A DNA stretch of 64,000 bases, taken from NCBI GenBank assembly GCA_002786025.1, contig NHNW01000038.1, positions 62,001-126,000 on the forward strand. Direction: 5' to 3'. This document shows, one piece after another, positions 23,052 to 35,239 of this stretch (the first letter of the stretch is position 1; every line of letters begins with the position of its first letter). Source of the DNA: Zasmidium citrigriseum (taxonomy: Eukaryota > Ascomycota > Dothideomycetes > Mycosphaerellales > Mycosphaerellaceae). The notes beneath the pieces were generated by a model, which was not told the origin of the DNA, did not search any database, and saw only the letters and a list, made by a program, of their open reading frames with translations. Made by a program: the position numbers and the translations under genes.

Positions 23052-24575
23052 TCCTGATTCCTAGTGTGAAGGTGCCCATTGAGATGTTGGTTGTGGCACA
23101 GACGCATCCTTTGACAGAAGCTACGTTCGCCCGACGCAGATGCCCATTCGCCCAGATTATGGCCGGTCGATATTGAGCAATCCTCGAGGAATATGTCGCC
23201 GTCTTGGCGCAGTGTTACAGCGCAGACTTGTTCGCCACTGTTGCTGATGTCGGGATGTGGGCGGGCACCCGATGTGTCCTGCGAAGGGCGGTCTTCGGCG
23301 TGCAAAGAGACGGCGTCCGAAAGGCTGTTCCATCCCAAAATACGAAGAGCGCGCGTCTGCCAGAGTTGCAAAACGAGCCGATTGAAAGGCAGGAAGCGGG
23401 ACAAGAGCTGCCGTGATTCTCGAAAACGTTTCGAGTGACACCGTGTGATGTCTCCAATTCAAGCTTTTGCGGAGGCGGGTTGCGCAACTTTGTCCCCAGC
23501 GGAGTCGAAACAAGGTTTAACCAAGACACGTGTGGCGGCTCAGGCGCGCCGTGGCACTGGCAGTGAGATCCGTGAACCGTGAAGCTGTGCCCAACGCTGT
23601 GGTGTTGGAAGAGCTGTCCCAAGGGCGCAATTCCTTCCCCGTGGAGGCCCGTGGAGGCGGAGATACCCACATCGAATTCTCGAAGAGTGGTTGGAAGCTG
23701 GAGATGACGAGCGCAAAATTATGCTCGGATTGCCTCGTTTTGGAGCCCTGCACAAAACGGTGCTTGCACATGGCCGCCGAGACAATTGAAGATCACCCAC
23801 GGAAGATCGGCTGCAGGTGGGCAAAAGCTTCTTCCAACTGACAAACCAGACTCGCCTGCCATGTTGTTGGTGTTTCGTGCCTGCTTCCTTCGTGACCATT
23901 GAGGCAGCTCAGAGTCTTTCAGGTGCCATCAGGTGCTTTCTCGACTCTGCGGCACCGAGTGCGGTCGGCATCGCGAAGCCTCGTCAAGCCGCAAAAAGCC
24001 ACCGTCGTCAGCCGCTGCCGCGAGCCGAACGTTTGAAGATATTCACTTCGCTTCTCGAGAATTGAGTCGATCCACCGCCGACACGTGAAGAGGGTCGACA
24101 GACGCGTGGCGAGAGACTCGAAGAGTGGACATCGTGTTCACGTCCCGTGTGTTCGCTTGGAGAGGAAATGCTATTGGAAGGAGTGCGTATGCTCCACAGT
24201 TTGCGAGGTGCCAGGATGGAGACTAGCGGAGGCGTGCCATGGGCAAAATGTGGGCTCAGGTCAAACTCGCGCCATTCAGGGCGGCGGAGCTAAATTCGAC
24301 GACCGCTCTGTTCCCAGCACTGTCCCGTTTCTGCTGTAGGCTGTCACGCGCCGCTCTCGCCGGAGGAGCTGCTTTCTTCGGCGGTCGCAGCATTCGGCTT
24401 GGCCATTGGTCGGCGGCGGCGTTGCATTGATATTCACGGGTCCTCCACGTGCGGCCTGAAACTCATTTAACACTCCTCGTCGTCCACCCTCCAACCTCTT
24501 CCTTGCCTCGCGACTCTCCACCGACGACGAAGTCACACTGCCACTGATCGCACCCTCACGCATTCGTCGCCCGTC
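23052..24575. other. Intergenic region upstream of the sugar transporter
   Basis: About 1.5 kb. Many short frames exist on both strands (23157-23899), but none shows a domain, and frames on opposite strands overlap. I treat it as the transporter's promoter and leader. I see no RNA gene or repeat. Confidence 0.5.
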
Positions 24576-26477
24576 ATGAAGAAGTTCGGCAACGTCTACC
24601 TCATCGCGGCCATCTCCATCATTGGAGGTGGTCTTTTCGGTTTCGATATCTCTTCCATGAGTGCCATGTAAGCATGCCGTTGCTTCAAGTCTTGGTTCGA
24701 CTCAATGCTGACTCGAGTAGTATCGCCACCGACAGCTACCTCTGCTACTTCAACCAAGGTCCTAAGGAATGCGTCGGCCCAACGGCCAACACTCAGGGTG
24801 GCATCACGTCCTCGATGGCCGGCGGCTCTTGGCTTGGCTCCCTCGTCTCAGGTTTTGTCTCTGACAAATTTGGGCGCAAGACAGCCATTCGTACGCATAT
24901 CTGTGGCATCGAGCATTGGATCAACAGCTAACAGTCATGTAGAAATCGGCGCTGTCATCTGGGTCATTGGCTCCATCATCATCGCCGCTTCTCAGAACAT
25001 CCCCATGCTGATCGTCGGCCGTGTCATCAACGGATTCTGTGTCGGTATCTGCTCTGCCCAGGTCCCAGTCTACATCTCTGAGCTCGCTCCACCTTCAAAG
25101 CGTGGACGCCTGGTCGGCGCGCAGCAATGGGCCATTACTTGGGGCATCATGATCATGTTCTACATCTCTTACGGCTCCTCCTTCGCCAAGGGCACCGCTG
25201 CCTTCCGTATCCCATGGGCCCTCCAGATGATTCCCGCCATCATCCTGTTCTTCGGCATGATCTTCCTTCCCGAGTCCCCACGTTGGCTCGCCAGCAAGGA
25301 CCGCTGGGAGGAGTGTGAGGAAGTCCTCATTCTCACACACGGTAAGGGCGATCCAAGCTCTCCACTGGTCGCCCACGAGTTCTCGGAGATCAAGGAGTGG
25401 CTTGAGATCGAGCGCCAGAGCAAGAGTGTCTCCTACCTCGAGCTGTTCTCCCCTCGCTACATCAACCGCACCCACATCGGCCTCTTCACCCAGATTTGGT
25501 CTCAGCTTACTGGTATGAACGTCATGATGTACTACATCACGTACGTCTTCGCAATGGCGGGCTTGACGGGCAACACTCTGCTCGTCTCTTCCTCCATTCA
25601 ATACGTCATCAACGTGGTCATGACCGTTCCGGCTCTTCTCTACGTTGACCGCGTCGGTCGTCGCCCAACTCTGCTGCTCGGTTCGATTCTGATGGCCACC
25701 TGGGTGAGTGACCTTTGAGTGAAATGTGAGAAAATTCAAAGCTGACTTGGCTCCAGCTCTTTGCCAACGGTGGCCTTTTGGCTAGCTACGGAACCGACCC
25801 AGGTCCAGATGGTGTTGGTGGCATCAAGGAGGCCTCGGTCAAGGTGTCCGGCGCCGCCTCCAAAGCTGTCATCGCTTGCTCGTACCTCTTCGTCGCCTCG
25901 TACGCGCCAACTTGGGTAAGCATTTCAGAAAGCAACCTATTTGAGCAATCACTAATATCCTCTAAAGGGCCCTGTCTCTTGGATCTACCCACCAGAGCTT
26001 TTCCCGAACCACCTTCGTGGCAAGGCTGTCGCCCTTGCGACCTCCGGCAACTGGGCTTTCAACTTCGCTCTTGGCTACTTCGTCCCACCGGCCTTTATTA
26101 ACATCAAGTGGAAGACCTACATCGTCTTCGCTGTCTTCTGCGTTGCTATGACCATTCATGTCTTGTAAGTGGCCCAAAGTCCAGCCCAGCCCCGCAACCC
26201 TATCTCAAGCCTTTCGACACCCGTCCACGCTCACAAGAATGATGCTAACTATCTAAATAGCTTCCTCTTCCCTGAGACAGCAAACAAGACGCTCGAGGAA
26301 GTCACTGACATCTTCGAGGATCCCAACGGCATTAAGTACATCGGCACCCCAGCCTGGAAGACTAGGGCCAATCACAAGCGCGCTGTCGAGATGGAGCATG
26401 GTATCGGCTTGGAGAAGAAGCTCGAGGAAGAGCATTCTCCAGAGCGTGTTGAGGAGGTCGCCAAGCAAGACGTCTAG
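24576..26477 (+). CDS. MFS sugar (hexose) transporter
   Basis: Twelve-helix plasma-membrane sugar carrier of the sugar porter family. Six exons: 24576-24667, 24721-24890, 24943-25703, 25757-25915, 25968-26164 and 26261-26477, all with GT-AG borders, giving 531 residues. Motifs in order: FGFDISSMSAI in helix 1, SDKFGRKT after helix 2, GRVINGFCVGICS, PVYISELAPPSKRG, PESPRWL ending the first half, QIWSQLTGMNVMMYYITYVF in helix 7 (sugar contact), DRVGRRP after helix 8, and PELFPNHLRGKAVAL before helix 11. The C-terminal tail of about 60 residues is charged and cytosolic. The first five introns are 52-53 nt and the last is 96 nt, with a clear GCTAAC branch site. The sugar specificity cannot be read from the sequence; a glucose/fructose carrier is likely and a quinate carrier less so. 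Confidence 0.93.
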
Positions 26478-27705
26478 GTACCTCAACCGAAGATGTTTGT
26501 GCTTATGAAACTCGGCGGCTTGCTTTTGCTTTGAACATGGCTACACGACTACACCTAGACGGTGCGGCAAAAAGGCTTTAGAGGCCAAGAGGTGGCCTAT
26601 GAGTTATGAGATGCATGCGCGTGCGACACATACCCTCACTCGTCGAGCTTGACAACATGCGAATCAGAATTTGATTGCAATCATTACTTGTCCCTTCTCA
26701 TCATTGACTGGATCTTTTCTTATCACCAACTGGGTCTCTTCTCATCACCAACTGGGTCCCTTCTCATCACTTATGAAGTCCTTTCTTATCCCTCACTGAG
26801 TCCCTTCTCAGTTAGAAGCCACTTAGCCAAGCCACGAGTTGCGCTACTACTATACACAGCATTGCCGACTCCTCCGGGAACGCAGCAAACCAGCTCTACG
26901 CCCATAGAAATCTTCAAGAGTTCATAGAGATGGCTGAGGACTCCTCGACATCAATCTCAGCCCCTTCTACCAGATCAATCTCCTGGTCCTGACCGCACAC
27001 CGTGCCGAGAATTCGTTTAGTACCGATCACTGACCTCATCGGGAGTTCAACCTGGCTTCAATGTTGAAGGTGGAGACTGGAAACGATTGGCAGGCCTCCA
27101 TCTGAGCGAAGACTTCGATTGGCTTCGCGAGACGGCGAGGGAGGAGGAGGTTGCTCCTGTGGCTGCGCCCTCGGTTGCGACGACGGTCCAAGTATGTCGG
27201 AGCCAGATGCACAACAAGGACGCCCTTTTTCCACCCAGACGGTGGAAGGCTCTTCGGACATCTGTCAAGGCCGGCGGGTGTGAACTTGCTTGGACAAACG
27301 AGGAGTCACAAGCGTGTTTGAGTGCCGCGAAGGCTCTTGGTTGGCACTGAACTTCCAGCTTGTTCAGCGGCAAGCACGAGTCGATATTCCTGCGGGAACG
27401 ACATGCTTGACGGCCAGATTATGGCAAAATGATGCAACTGGGAAGGACATGGCTGGCGTTGATATTGAAGGCGAGAGGGATGTGTAACTGGAAGGGTAGG
27501 TCTGACTCTGGTCAGGGGACAGAATGCGTTTGACGAGTATATGAAAGGGTCTGGGCAGAAACATAAATCACGTCCATTCTCAATAAGCAGCTAGTAATGC
27601 ACCTTTCGATGTCGGACGCCACTGGGGCCCAGACACAGGGAGACGCACTCCCCCTTTGCCTTCATATGAAACGCCAGGCCTTGTGCTCGATTAAGTCGCA
27701 TACCC
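26478..27705. other. Intergenic region with a 22-bp tandem array
   Basis: Convergent 3' region between the transporter and the first 2EXR gene. It contains the tandem array listed next. A frame at 27087-27350 has no recognisable family and is overlapped by minus-strand frames; it is not called. Confidence 0.5.
26691..26810. repeat. Imperfect 22-bp tandem array, about 5.5 copies
   Basis: Units start at 26691, 26713, 26735, 26757 and 26779, with a partial unit at 26801. All are pyrimidine-rich on the plus strand with the core CTTCTCATCAC and, in the middle copies, CAACTGGG. There is no unique spacer between units, so it is a minisatellite and not a CRISPR-like array. A second array with the same period lies 4.3 kb away. 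Confidence 0.9.
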
Positions 27706-28486
27706 TCACCACCAACCTTCATCTCCCCACAGCGTTGTCGCTAGAGCCTTTCGCATGAACCCAAGTCTGTGCTCTACCGCCTCCCACGGCAAGCAGCACA
27801 TCGAGTCAGCTAGCCCAAAGGCGGCCGCCACTACGAAGTCATCTCGCGTAAAGCAATCTTCCGAAGACGGCTGCATTGTCACCCATTCATGGTCTGCTTT
27901 GATCCACGCCATGAGGTTCTCCCAGTTTGCGATGCCCCTCATCATAAGCATGAGGTTTGATTGGCACGTAAGATGACTGAATCGGTTGTACTGGCGAACG
28001 AATGGCGTAAATTCTCCTCCGTTGAAGTCCATGATTTGAAGCGAGAATTTGTTCTCGGTGTAGTAGATCGAACGGCCCTCGTTGCGAAAGAGTTTGCACG
28101 CTCCTAAACATTTCTGATCAGCAGGGTGTTTTAAAGAGGTTATATGGTTCCCTGATCCGACTTACGTAGGAGCGACGGTTCACCTGGCCCGTCTACCTGG
28201 ACGGCAATCTTCTCTGGCTCCACAAGCGCGAAGCGATAGATGAGGTTGCGAATCTCACCAGGCAGCTTCAGCAGCTTGCATTTCGTACTCTGTCGTGGAC
28301 GGCGGAAGCGCTTCTTCTTCGTGACACCTGACTTTGCTTTGGCCTGCCTAACGTGAGTTGAGGTGCCGACTTCAAAAGCAGCAGCAGGCACACCTCTTGC
28401 TCGGAGACTTTGATTGCGTTGGCGACTTGAAGGCGCTCGCTCCGGCGCGACGGCTCGCCAGCGGTGTATTTGCGTACCGGCGCCAT
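27706..28486 (-). CDS. 2EXR-domain protein (fungal orphan family)
   Basis: Three exons, 28394-28486, 28166-28343 and 27706-28103, give 222 residues from the ATG at 28486. The basic N-terminus is followed by KLLKLPGEIRNLIYRFALVE, the typical start of the 2EXR domain, and by PSLLRACKLFRNEGRSIYYT, its second signature; the intron at 28104-28165 splits the Arg codon of the latter. Splice sites were chosen because they join these two motifs in frame. The family is abundant in moulds; its function is unknown, though an F-box-like adaptor role has been suggested from the LPGEIR-type start. Upstream ATGs in the open frame could add residues, but MAPVRKYTAGEPSRRSERL looks like the natural start. Confidence 0.8.
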
Positions 28487-29616
28487 GGCTCGCAGTGAAT
28501 GTGCTGGGTGAGTTGCCGCAGTGGGTGGGCGATAGTGGAGACGAAAGTCGTTGAAGTTTGGGAAGCCACGGGGCAGGCAGGCACGCGTCTCCACGTGAGC
28601 TCGTGCTCCATTCGCTTTCAAGAAAGACTCAGACATGCTCTGTAGACTGAATATTCCCATTGTAAGTCGCTGCAATCAATGAAATAATTGGAATGTCTTC
28701 ACCTTCTATCGGAATCATTCTCAGCCTGAACTACAGCCCCCGACCGCGCAAGATCACAATAACGACGCTGCACTTACCTCAAAGGCCACACCTGCACCTG
28801 TCTCATGGCAGCTCAGGGAGCACATAACCGCAGAGCTGAGGATGCAGGAATGTCATTGCTTCTGGCAGGTCGATGTCTCTTCTACCACGTCGAAGAAGAT
28901 GTGGCTATGAGCACAGAGGCCTCTAAGGATGAACACGTCCCACCACCGAAGAGCCCTCAACTGGTGGATCAATCGAGCACTCGACCTTGTGCTAGCTGCT
29001 CGGAATGTACAGAGCACATGTCTTTGTCAATTCTTGATCCAGGCATCTTGCCAATATCTGCCCTGTATCGACTTCTTCGCAGACGGAATCGGTGACAACC
29101 TAATGCTGAGGAGAGCTCGCCAGTAAAAGTTTCAGTCTTGCTCAGTCAAGAACGACTTTGCAGATGTTCTGTTCAGTCCATGAGCCTGTTCGATTATTGA
29201 TTACATCGTTCTGGTCGTTCTCGCATGGGCCGATTCGAAAGTCAGAAGCTAAATTTCTGCCACAGCGAAGAGAGCCTGTTGTTGAATCTCGTGGCGTACT
29301 TCTTGACCTCTTTGTCGACGTCGCTATTTCGAATGCAGCGGATGCAGAGGAAGTGACGTTGGACGAAGTGGCAGGCCGAGATGAAGGATCAGCGCCTTCT
29401 CGGTGCGACGCGGAAACGTCGCTTCACGTTCCAGATGCGATCCGCCAATCAGGAGATCTCACTTGAGAGATCGGCTCACTGGCCTGTGGTCTTATTTTCT
29501 AGGAGACTTGACCCTTTCATAAACATCGCCACTGCTCGTCTTCCGGCCCTCTCCTGGAATATACACTCCATCTTCAACACTGGCCGTCCGTCAGGATACG
29601 CGATTCACCCCCTACC
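28487..29616. other. Divergent upstream region of 2EXR and hydroxylase genes
   Basis: About 1.1 kb between two divergent genes. Short frames at 28805-29126 and 29158-29758 show no domain and are not called. I see no repeat or RNA gene. Confidence 0.5.
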
Positions 29617-30898
29617 ATGCCGGGTCGAACACTCCCGACCCTGCCCTCCTCGGAGGTCGCGGCGCATAATACCGCAAAGTCGTGCTATGTCACAGTCGGA
29701 ACCAAGGTCTACGATGTCACACCCTTCCTCGACGATCACCCTGGAGGCGGCGACTTGATTCTGGAACATGCCGGCAAAGATGTACGAGAGGCTATGGAGG
29801 ACGAGATCTCGCACGCGCACAGTGAGAGCGCGTGGGAGATCCTAGACGACTACCTCGTTGGATTTGTTGCGACTGAGAAGGTGCTGGATGCCGCGAAGCA
29901 GAGCAGTGATCCATTCAGCGTCCTGCCCATGGAGCCCAATGCGAAAGGCATGAAAGAGCTCGAGAAGACAAGCAACGGCGCATTGGCAGAGGTCAAGGCA
30001 CGGGACAAGGCAGTGGCGAACGGAGCAGGAGAAGGAAAGGCAGTATATGCATCCACGGGCATGAGCTCAGAAGAGGACTTGAACAAGGAGACGGATCCCA
30101 CAACGGACTACAAGAAGCACAAGTTTTTGGATCTCAACAAGCCCCTGCTCATGCAGATGTGGTTCGGCGGGTTCAGCAAAGAGTTCTACTTGGAGCAAGT
30201 ACATCGACCTCGACACTACAAAGGAGGCGAGAGTGCACCATTGTTTGGAAACTTCCTCGAACCTCTTTCGAAAACCCCCTGGTGGATTGTACCGACTCTA
30301 TGGCTTCCTCCGGTTGCTTTTGGAACCGTTCTGGCTGGACTCCATTTCAGCCTTCCTGTTCTTGCAGCATACTGGATTGTAGGCCTGTGCATCTGGACGT
30401 TGGTGGAATACGGTCTTCATCGCTGCTTGTTCCATCTCGATTACTACCTTCCAGACAACCGAGTCGCCCTGACTCTGCACTTTCTGCTGCATGGCATCCA
30501 TCACTACCTACCCATGGATCGACTGCGCCTGGTAATGCCGCCTACGCTGTTCGTCGTGCTGGCGACTCCTTTCTGGAAGCTTGCTCATGCCGTTTTCTTC
30601 TACGATTGGTATGCAGCGGTGGCTGTCTACTGTGGTGGCATCTTCGGCTACATCTGCTACGACATGACCCACTACTTTCTGCATCATAAGAAGTAAGTTC
30701 TGCATTTTCCCTCAACGATCTACTTGCTAACAGACATCTAGGCTCCCCTCCTTCTATCAAGAGCTGAAGAAGTACCACCTTCAGCACCACTTCATGGATT
30801 ACGAGAACGGCTTTGGCGTCACGAGTCGCTTCTGGGATCGGGTATTTGGCACAGAGCTGCCTCCTCCCCCAACCCCCAAGGTGCTCAAGACAACATGA
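29617..30898 (+). CDS. scs7: Sphingolipid/fatty-acid alpha-hydroxylase with cytochrome b5 domain (Scs7/FAH)
   Basis: ER-membrane di-iron enzyme that puts the 2-hydroxyl on very-long-chain fatty acids of ceramides. Exons 29617-30692 and 30742-30898 give 410 residues. An N-terminal cytochrome b5 domain covers about 8-90, with the heme-binding HPGG at 41-44 and a second His near 66-68. After a linker come the hydroxylase domain and its membrane helices, with histidine clusters HRCLFH, HFLLHGIHHYLPMD, HYFLHH and, in exon 2, YHLQHHF; together they form the metal site. The intron (49 nt, GTAAGT to CTAG) splits a Lys codon between the last two clusters. All catalytic histidines are present and the length is typical. 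It fits the mould glucosylceramide/GIPC pathway. Confidence 0.95.
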
Positions 30899-31598
30899 GC
30901 ATTTGCATCGATGGGTTCTGAGACAGCGTAGCATGCAACAGGGCGTTAAGCAGACGGCACTCCGGCGAGTCTCACTGACTGTACACATAGAGTACTACTG
31001 TAATGATAATGTGAATACTGCAGTCCTCTTTTACTCTTCCACTTCAATTCACTTCTCGCTCCTTCTCCATTCACTTTACGCGCCTTTTTCAGTCACTTTA
31101 CGCAGCTTCACCATTTACTTTTCGCAGCTTCCTCATTCACTTTACGCAGCTTCCTTAGTCACTTCACGCACCTGCCGAACTGATCGCGCACGGACTCGCG
31201 TGCGCACATGACTCAGACGCGGCAGCTGCCGGCCGCTGCCGAAAGCCACAAAGCCGAATCCAACTTCGACTCCGCTTCTTCTTTCTCCACCACCAAACAT
31301 CGTCAGCACCACCATTGATCGCACCGCTGCATCACCCGGGCGCCGACGACGCTCGTTGTGATTGAGGTGCCCGCCTGTACTGCACACCACTCTACACGCA
31401 CGCGGCTGCGAAACTCACTTCCCTTGCAGCTTCACCTGCGACCGACCGGCGAGCGCCGGCTCAGCGCTCACCTCTGACCTCGACTTCACTCGTCAACCGC
31501 AACCTATATTTTCCTTTCCTGTCCTCTGTAACCCACAGCTTCCTCCATCACACACAGTGAGCACCGACACACTTCTGCCAAGAGCTCAACCAACCAAG
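30899..31598. other. Intergenic region with second 22-bp tandem array
   Basis: Between the hydroxylase and the splicing-factor gene. It holds the tandem array listed next, then the promoter and leader of the RRM gene. I see no other gene. Confidence 0.5.
31037..31168. repeat. Imperfect 22-bp tandem array, 6 copies
   Basis: Units of 22 bp start at 31037, 31059, 31081, 31103, 31125 and 31147. The consensus is near CAGCTTCCTCATTCACTTTACG; the last four copies are closest to it. It is pyrimidine-rich on the plus strand and lies about 140 bp after the hydroxylase stop codon. It shares period and a CTTC-TCAT-CAC core with the array at 26691-26810. Confidence 0.9.
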
Positions 31599-33659
31599 AT
31601 GGAGAATTTAGACGTCGCCAGTCTCCTCGAGCGCGAGGAGAAGAAGGCCAAGGACCGCGTTCAGCAACTCAAGCGCGAGACCGGCAAAGATGGCGACAAT
31701 GGCGGCAAGTCCAACGTCAACGCCGGCGACGACGACATCGCCATGGGCGAAGACTTTGTCAACCTCGACCCAGAGCCATATCCCCGCTCTGCGGACCACC
31801 GCAACGACCCGATCCCACGCCTCGTACCCTCCTTGAAAGGCAAAGACACTGGTCGTCTCGACCGTCCCGAAGATTTGATTGAGTCAATCAGCGACCGCAA
31901 TGGCAAGAATAGGTACAAACATGATCGCGACGAGGATGATGAGACTCGCACCCGTCGGTCCCGAGGCCGGGGTGACGACGATGCTGCAAATGGCGCCAGT
32001 GACAAGGACAGTGCTAATGGAAGCGGCAGACTCAGCAGGCGTGGTAGGAGCCGCTCCCCAGACCGCCCGGACAGTCGCGGCAGCGGCTATCGTCAGCGCT
32101 CACCTGATCGTGTCAACAGCGGCACTGACCGCTACTATGGTGGAGGTCGCCGCTCGTCCTTCGACGACGATGCACACTATCGCCCACATGGCGGCCGTCG
32201 CGGCAGCCGCGACCGTGGCGGACGACGCGACCATGGTAGCAGCAGATATGACGACGAGCGTTCAGGACGCCGCGACCTCCACCGTCGCGACCCACCACAA
32301 GGCAACAGAAAGCGTAAGACGCCGGAGCCTACTGATGACGAGCGTGACAGACGCACCGTGTTCGTTCAGCAGCTGGCTGCACGTCTTCGCACGAAGCAGC
32401 TCACGCAGTTCTTTGAGCAAGCTGGACCAGTTGTCGAGGCTCAAGTTGTCAAGGATCGTGTCAGTGGACGTTCCAAGGGGTAAGTGCACCTGCATTGAGG
32501 AATTTATGACAATCTACTGACATGCGATAGTGTGGGTTACGTCGAGTTCAAGTCGGAGGAGTCGCTGGAGAAGGCCATCGCTCTCACCGGACAGAAGTTA
32601 CTCGGCATTCCTATCATTGTGCAGCTGACCGAGGCCGAGAAGAATCGTATCGCCAAGAACGAAGGCGGAGCCACCCAGTCCAACGGCGTTCCGTTCCATC
32701 GCCTGTACGTCGGCAACATCCACTTCTCGATCACTGAGGACGATCTCAAGAACGTCTTCGAGCCATTCGGAGAGCTGGAGTTCGTTCAGCTTCAGAAAGA
32801 GGATCAGGGTCGCTCCAAGGGTTACGGCTTTGTCCAGTAAGTCATTGAATCACTTCTTCCCTCCGCAGCAATGCTGACACTTAATCCAGATTCATCGACC
32901 CAGCTCAGGCGAAGGAGGCTCTCGAGAAGATGAACGGCTTCGAGCTTGCTGGCCGTCCGATCCGTGTCGGATTGGGCAACGACAAGTTCACGCCCGAGTC
33001 GACTCAGTCTCTGCTCCAGCGGTTTGGTAAACCACAAGCTCAAGGATCGTCATTCTCTGGAATGGGTGGCAGGGGCGCTCACGCTGGTGGCACAGGCAAC
33101 TTCGACCGCCCAACCGGACGTGACGTCGACAAGACCGGCGGTGCTAGCGCTCTCGATGACACCGACGTCGGAGGTGTCAACTTCAACAACTACAGCCGCG
33201 ACGCTCTCATGCGCAAGCTCGCTCGCATTGACGAGCCAGAGCAGAAGACCACCACCAAGACGACGCAGCAGCGCAAGCCAGCTGTCATCGAGCAGACCCC
33301 AACTCGCTGCGTCATCATCAAGAACGCTTACGATCAGAACACGTAAGTTGTTCCCCTTCCCTTTCATCTGATTTTGTGGTGCTTACATGGTGACCAGTGA
33401 GACCGAGCCAACCTGGAAGGAGGATCTCAAGAACGACGTCAAGGGCGAGTGCGACAAGAAGTACGGCAAGGTCGTCCACATCGACCTCGCTCTCGACAGC
33501 AACGACGGCGAGATCTACATCAAGTTCGAGAACGTCGCCGGTGGCAAGGCCGCCATCCAGGGCCTCAACGGCCGCTGGTTCGACAACCGCCAGATCACGG
33601 CCCAGTACGTTGTCGACGCTGTCTACAACATGAACTTCCCCAAGGCCCAGAAGGTCTAA
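31599..33659 (+). CDS. RNA-binding splicing factor, RBM39/CAPER/Rsd1 family
   Basis: Nuclear splicing factor of the U2AF-like group. Four exons, 31599-32479, 32531-32836, 32890-33342 and 33398-33659, give 633 residues; all three introns are phase 2. Residues about 100-245 are rich in RS, RD and GR pairs (an RS domain). RRM1 starts near 250 ([12 protein letters not shown]), RRM2 near 350 ([16 protein letters not shown] with SKGYGFVQF), and RRM3 spans about 534-630. RRM3 has the U2AF-homology-motif character, with GRWFDNRQI supplying the R-x-F loop that binds tryptophan-containing ligand motifs of partners such as SF1/SF3B1. The frame extends upstream of 31599 but that ATG, preceded by CAACCAAG, is the first good start. 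Identity is secure. Confidence 0.95.
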
Positions 33660-34548
33660 ATGGTACGTACTCGTGATTCGTGACATGTTTCCCTCCCCGC
33701 GGCAGCGGCGGCGGCGGCGGCGACGCATGAGCAAATGAGCAACCGAACCCTCGACCGATACCGACCGAACCGAACCCAACACCACTTTACGATACCCGTT
33801 TTCACGCGATTCAAGCTTGAGGGATTGGCCTCTTGCTCAAGGATGGAAAGAGAAAGCAGGCGTTGCACTCAGTTTCTTATTCAACTTCACACTCTTCATA
33901 CTCAGAGGCAGGGGCGGCAGTGCTACAAGACTTGCAGACTTGCATCTTGCAGACTTGCGTCTTGTAGCCCATCAAAAAGCCCTCACAAAATAGTCAATGT
34001 CAAATGTCAAAGCAGCAAAGGCTGCGATTAAAGCGAGCTATTCTTCCATCATCACATCCTTCTGTCGTGCAAAGTAGTCCATTGTGAAGATTTGGCCAAC
34101 GCATAAGCCGAGGCCGTTCCACCACCAGCTCGCCCATACCCGCAGATCGAAGAATCTCAGACAGGCAAAGGCGCTCAAGACTTACTCAAAGAGGACTGCT
34201 GTTTGGAATCCTGAAGTCTTACTTCAACGACATGTCTTCAACTACATGTCTCGAGAACATGGCCAACGGATGCGGTCGAAGCGAAAAAATTGGAGAGAGA
34301 TGCGGGATTTGATGGCACATTCTATTGCTTTTGCAAACACTACTCATCGCAGCTCATCAAGACCAAAATCAAAACCTGTAGGAGCCGAATTCATTTCCAG
34401 TCGTCAAGTCGCAAGAAAGCAGGTCTCATCAGAACAAGCTTCATTCCCAAGAACGCCCGCTGCGAAACTCGCAGTCATGCAGAAGCCTTTCCCTCATCGC
34501 ATGCCGTCATATGTACAAAGGAGAGTCGTGTCCTCAGAGGCTGCTGGC
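33660..34548. other. Convergent 3' region with short repeats
   Basis: Between the RRM gene and the glycine-zipper gene. It holds a short CGG run near 33703-33722 and a 15-bp direct repeat at 33931-33967 (cttgcagacttgcrt, 2.4 copies). The plus-strand frame at 34084-34836 runs antisense through the next gene and is not called. Confidence 0.5.
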
Positions 34549-35239
34549 TTACCAGCGACCGTTGCCGCCTTGTGGCTTGTTGTGCTTGTGGTCTTTCCAT
34601 GCGTCTTCACCCTTCGAGCCGAGGAATGCACCGACGAGAGTGCCGATGACTCCGTGGCCGGCTTTGTGGCCCAGGAAGCCGCCTCCTATGCCGCCTGCTA
34701 CGGCGCCCATGAAGCCGCGCTCGCCTTCTTGGGGGTTGTTTGGGTCTGCTGGGTCGCGAGTGTAGCCGTATGGGTTGGTTGGGTCGCCGCTTGGAGGCGC
34801 TCCTTGTCCCTGGAAAGTAGTCAGCATACGTTCTAGCTATGCAACTGAACGGTGCGTTTTAGACTTACCCAGGGTTGCTGCTGTTGCGACTGGTTGTAGT
34901 CTTGCCCATACTGAGGTTGGCTGTATTGAGGTTGCCCCTGGCCATGAGTGTATCCGCCATGGGCTGGGGGGCCCCCGTAGCCGCCCTGCTGTTGATTGTT
35001 GTACTGATCTTGACCATATGACGGCGCTGGTGGAGCCCCATACCCTTGTGGCTGGCCGTAGGGTTGTTGTCCTAGACGTTTGATTAGCAAAGGTCTCAGA
35101 TATCAGATATTATTGACTTACCGTATCCACCTTGTTGGTAGCCCTGGCCTTGTGGAGGGTAGTTTGGATCGTAACCTTGCTGGCCATAGGGCTGCTGCTG
35201 GTTGTAGTAGCCGCCTTGGTTATCGTAAGGTCCAGACAT
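34549..35239 (-). CDS. Q/G/Y-rich protein with C-terminal glycine-zipper domain
   Basis: Three exons, 35122-35239, 34869-35071 and 34549-34809, give 193 residues from the ATG at 35239. Residues 1-105 are almost wholly Gly, Gln, Tyr, Pro and Asn, with repeated YGQ, QGY and GGY motifs, a prion-like low-complexity composition. Residues about 135-175 contain GFMGAVAGGIGGGFLGHKAG and GVIGTLVGAFLGSK, a glycine-zipper pattern able to form a membrane-inserting helical hairpin. The C-terminus is short and basic. Similar small proteins are common in moulds; some are stress induced. The role is unknown, and the exon joins are supported by continuous composition and clean GTAAGT/TAG-CAG sites. Confidence 0.85.

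Noticed and set aside
26691..31168. CRISPR-like arrays
   Set aside because: Units are directly adjacent with no unique spacers, and the genome is fungal; these are minisatellites.
34084..34836. 250-codon plus-strand frame
   Set aside because: Its end is antisense to the glycine-zipper exon and the rest has no family features.
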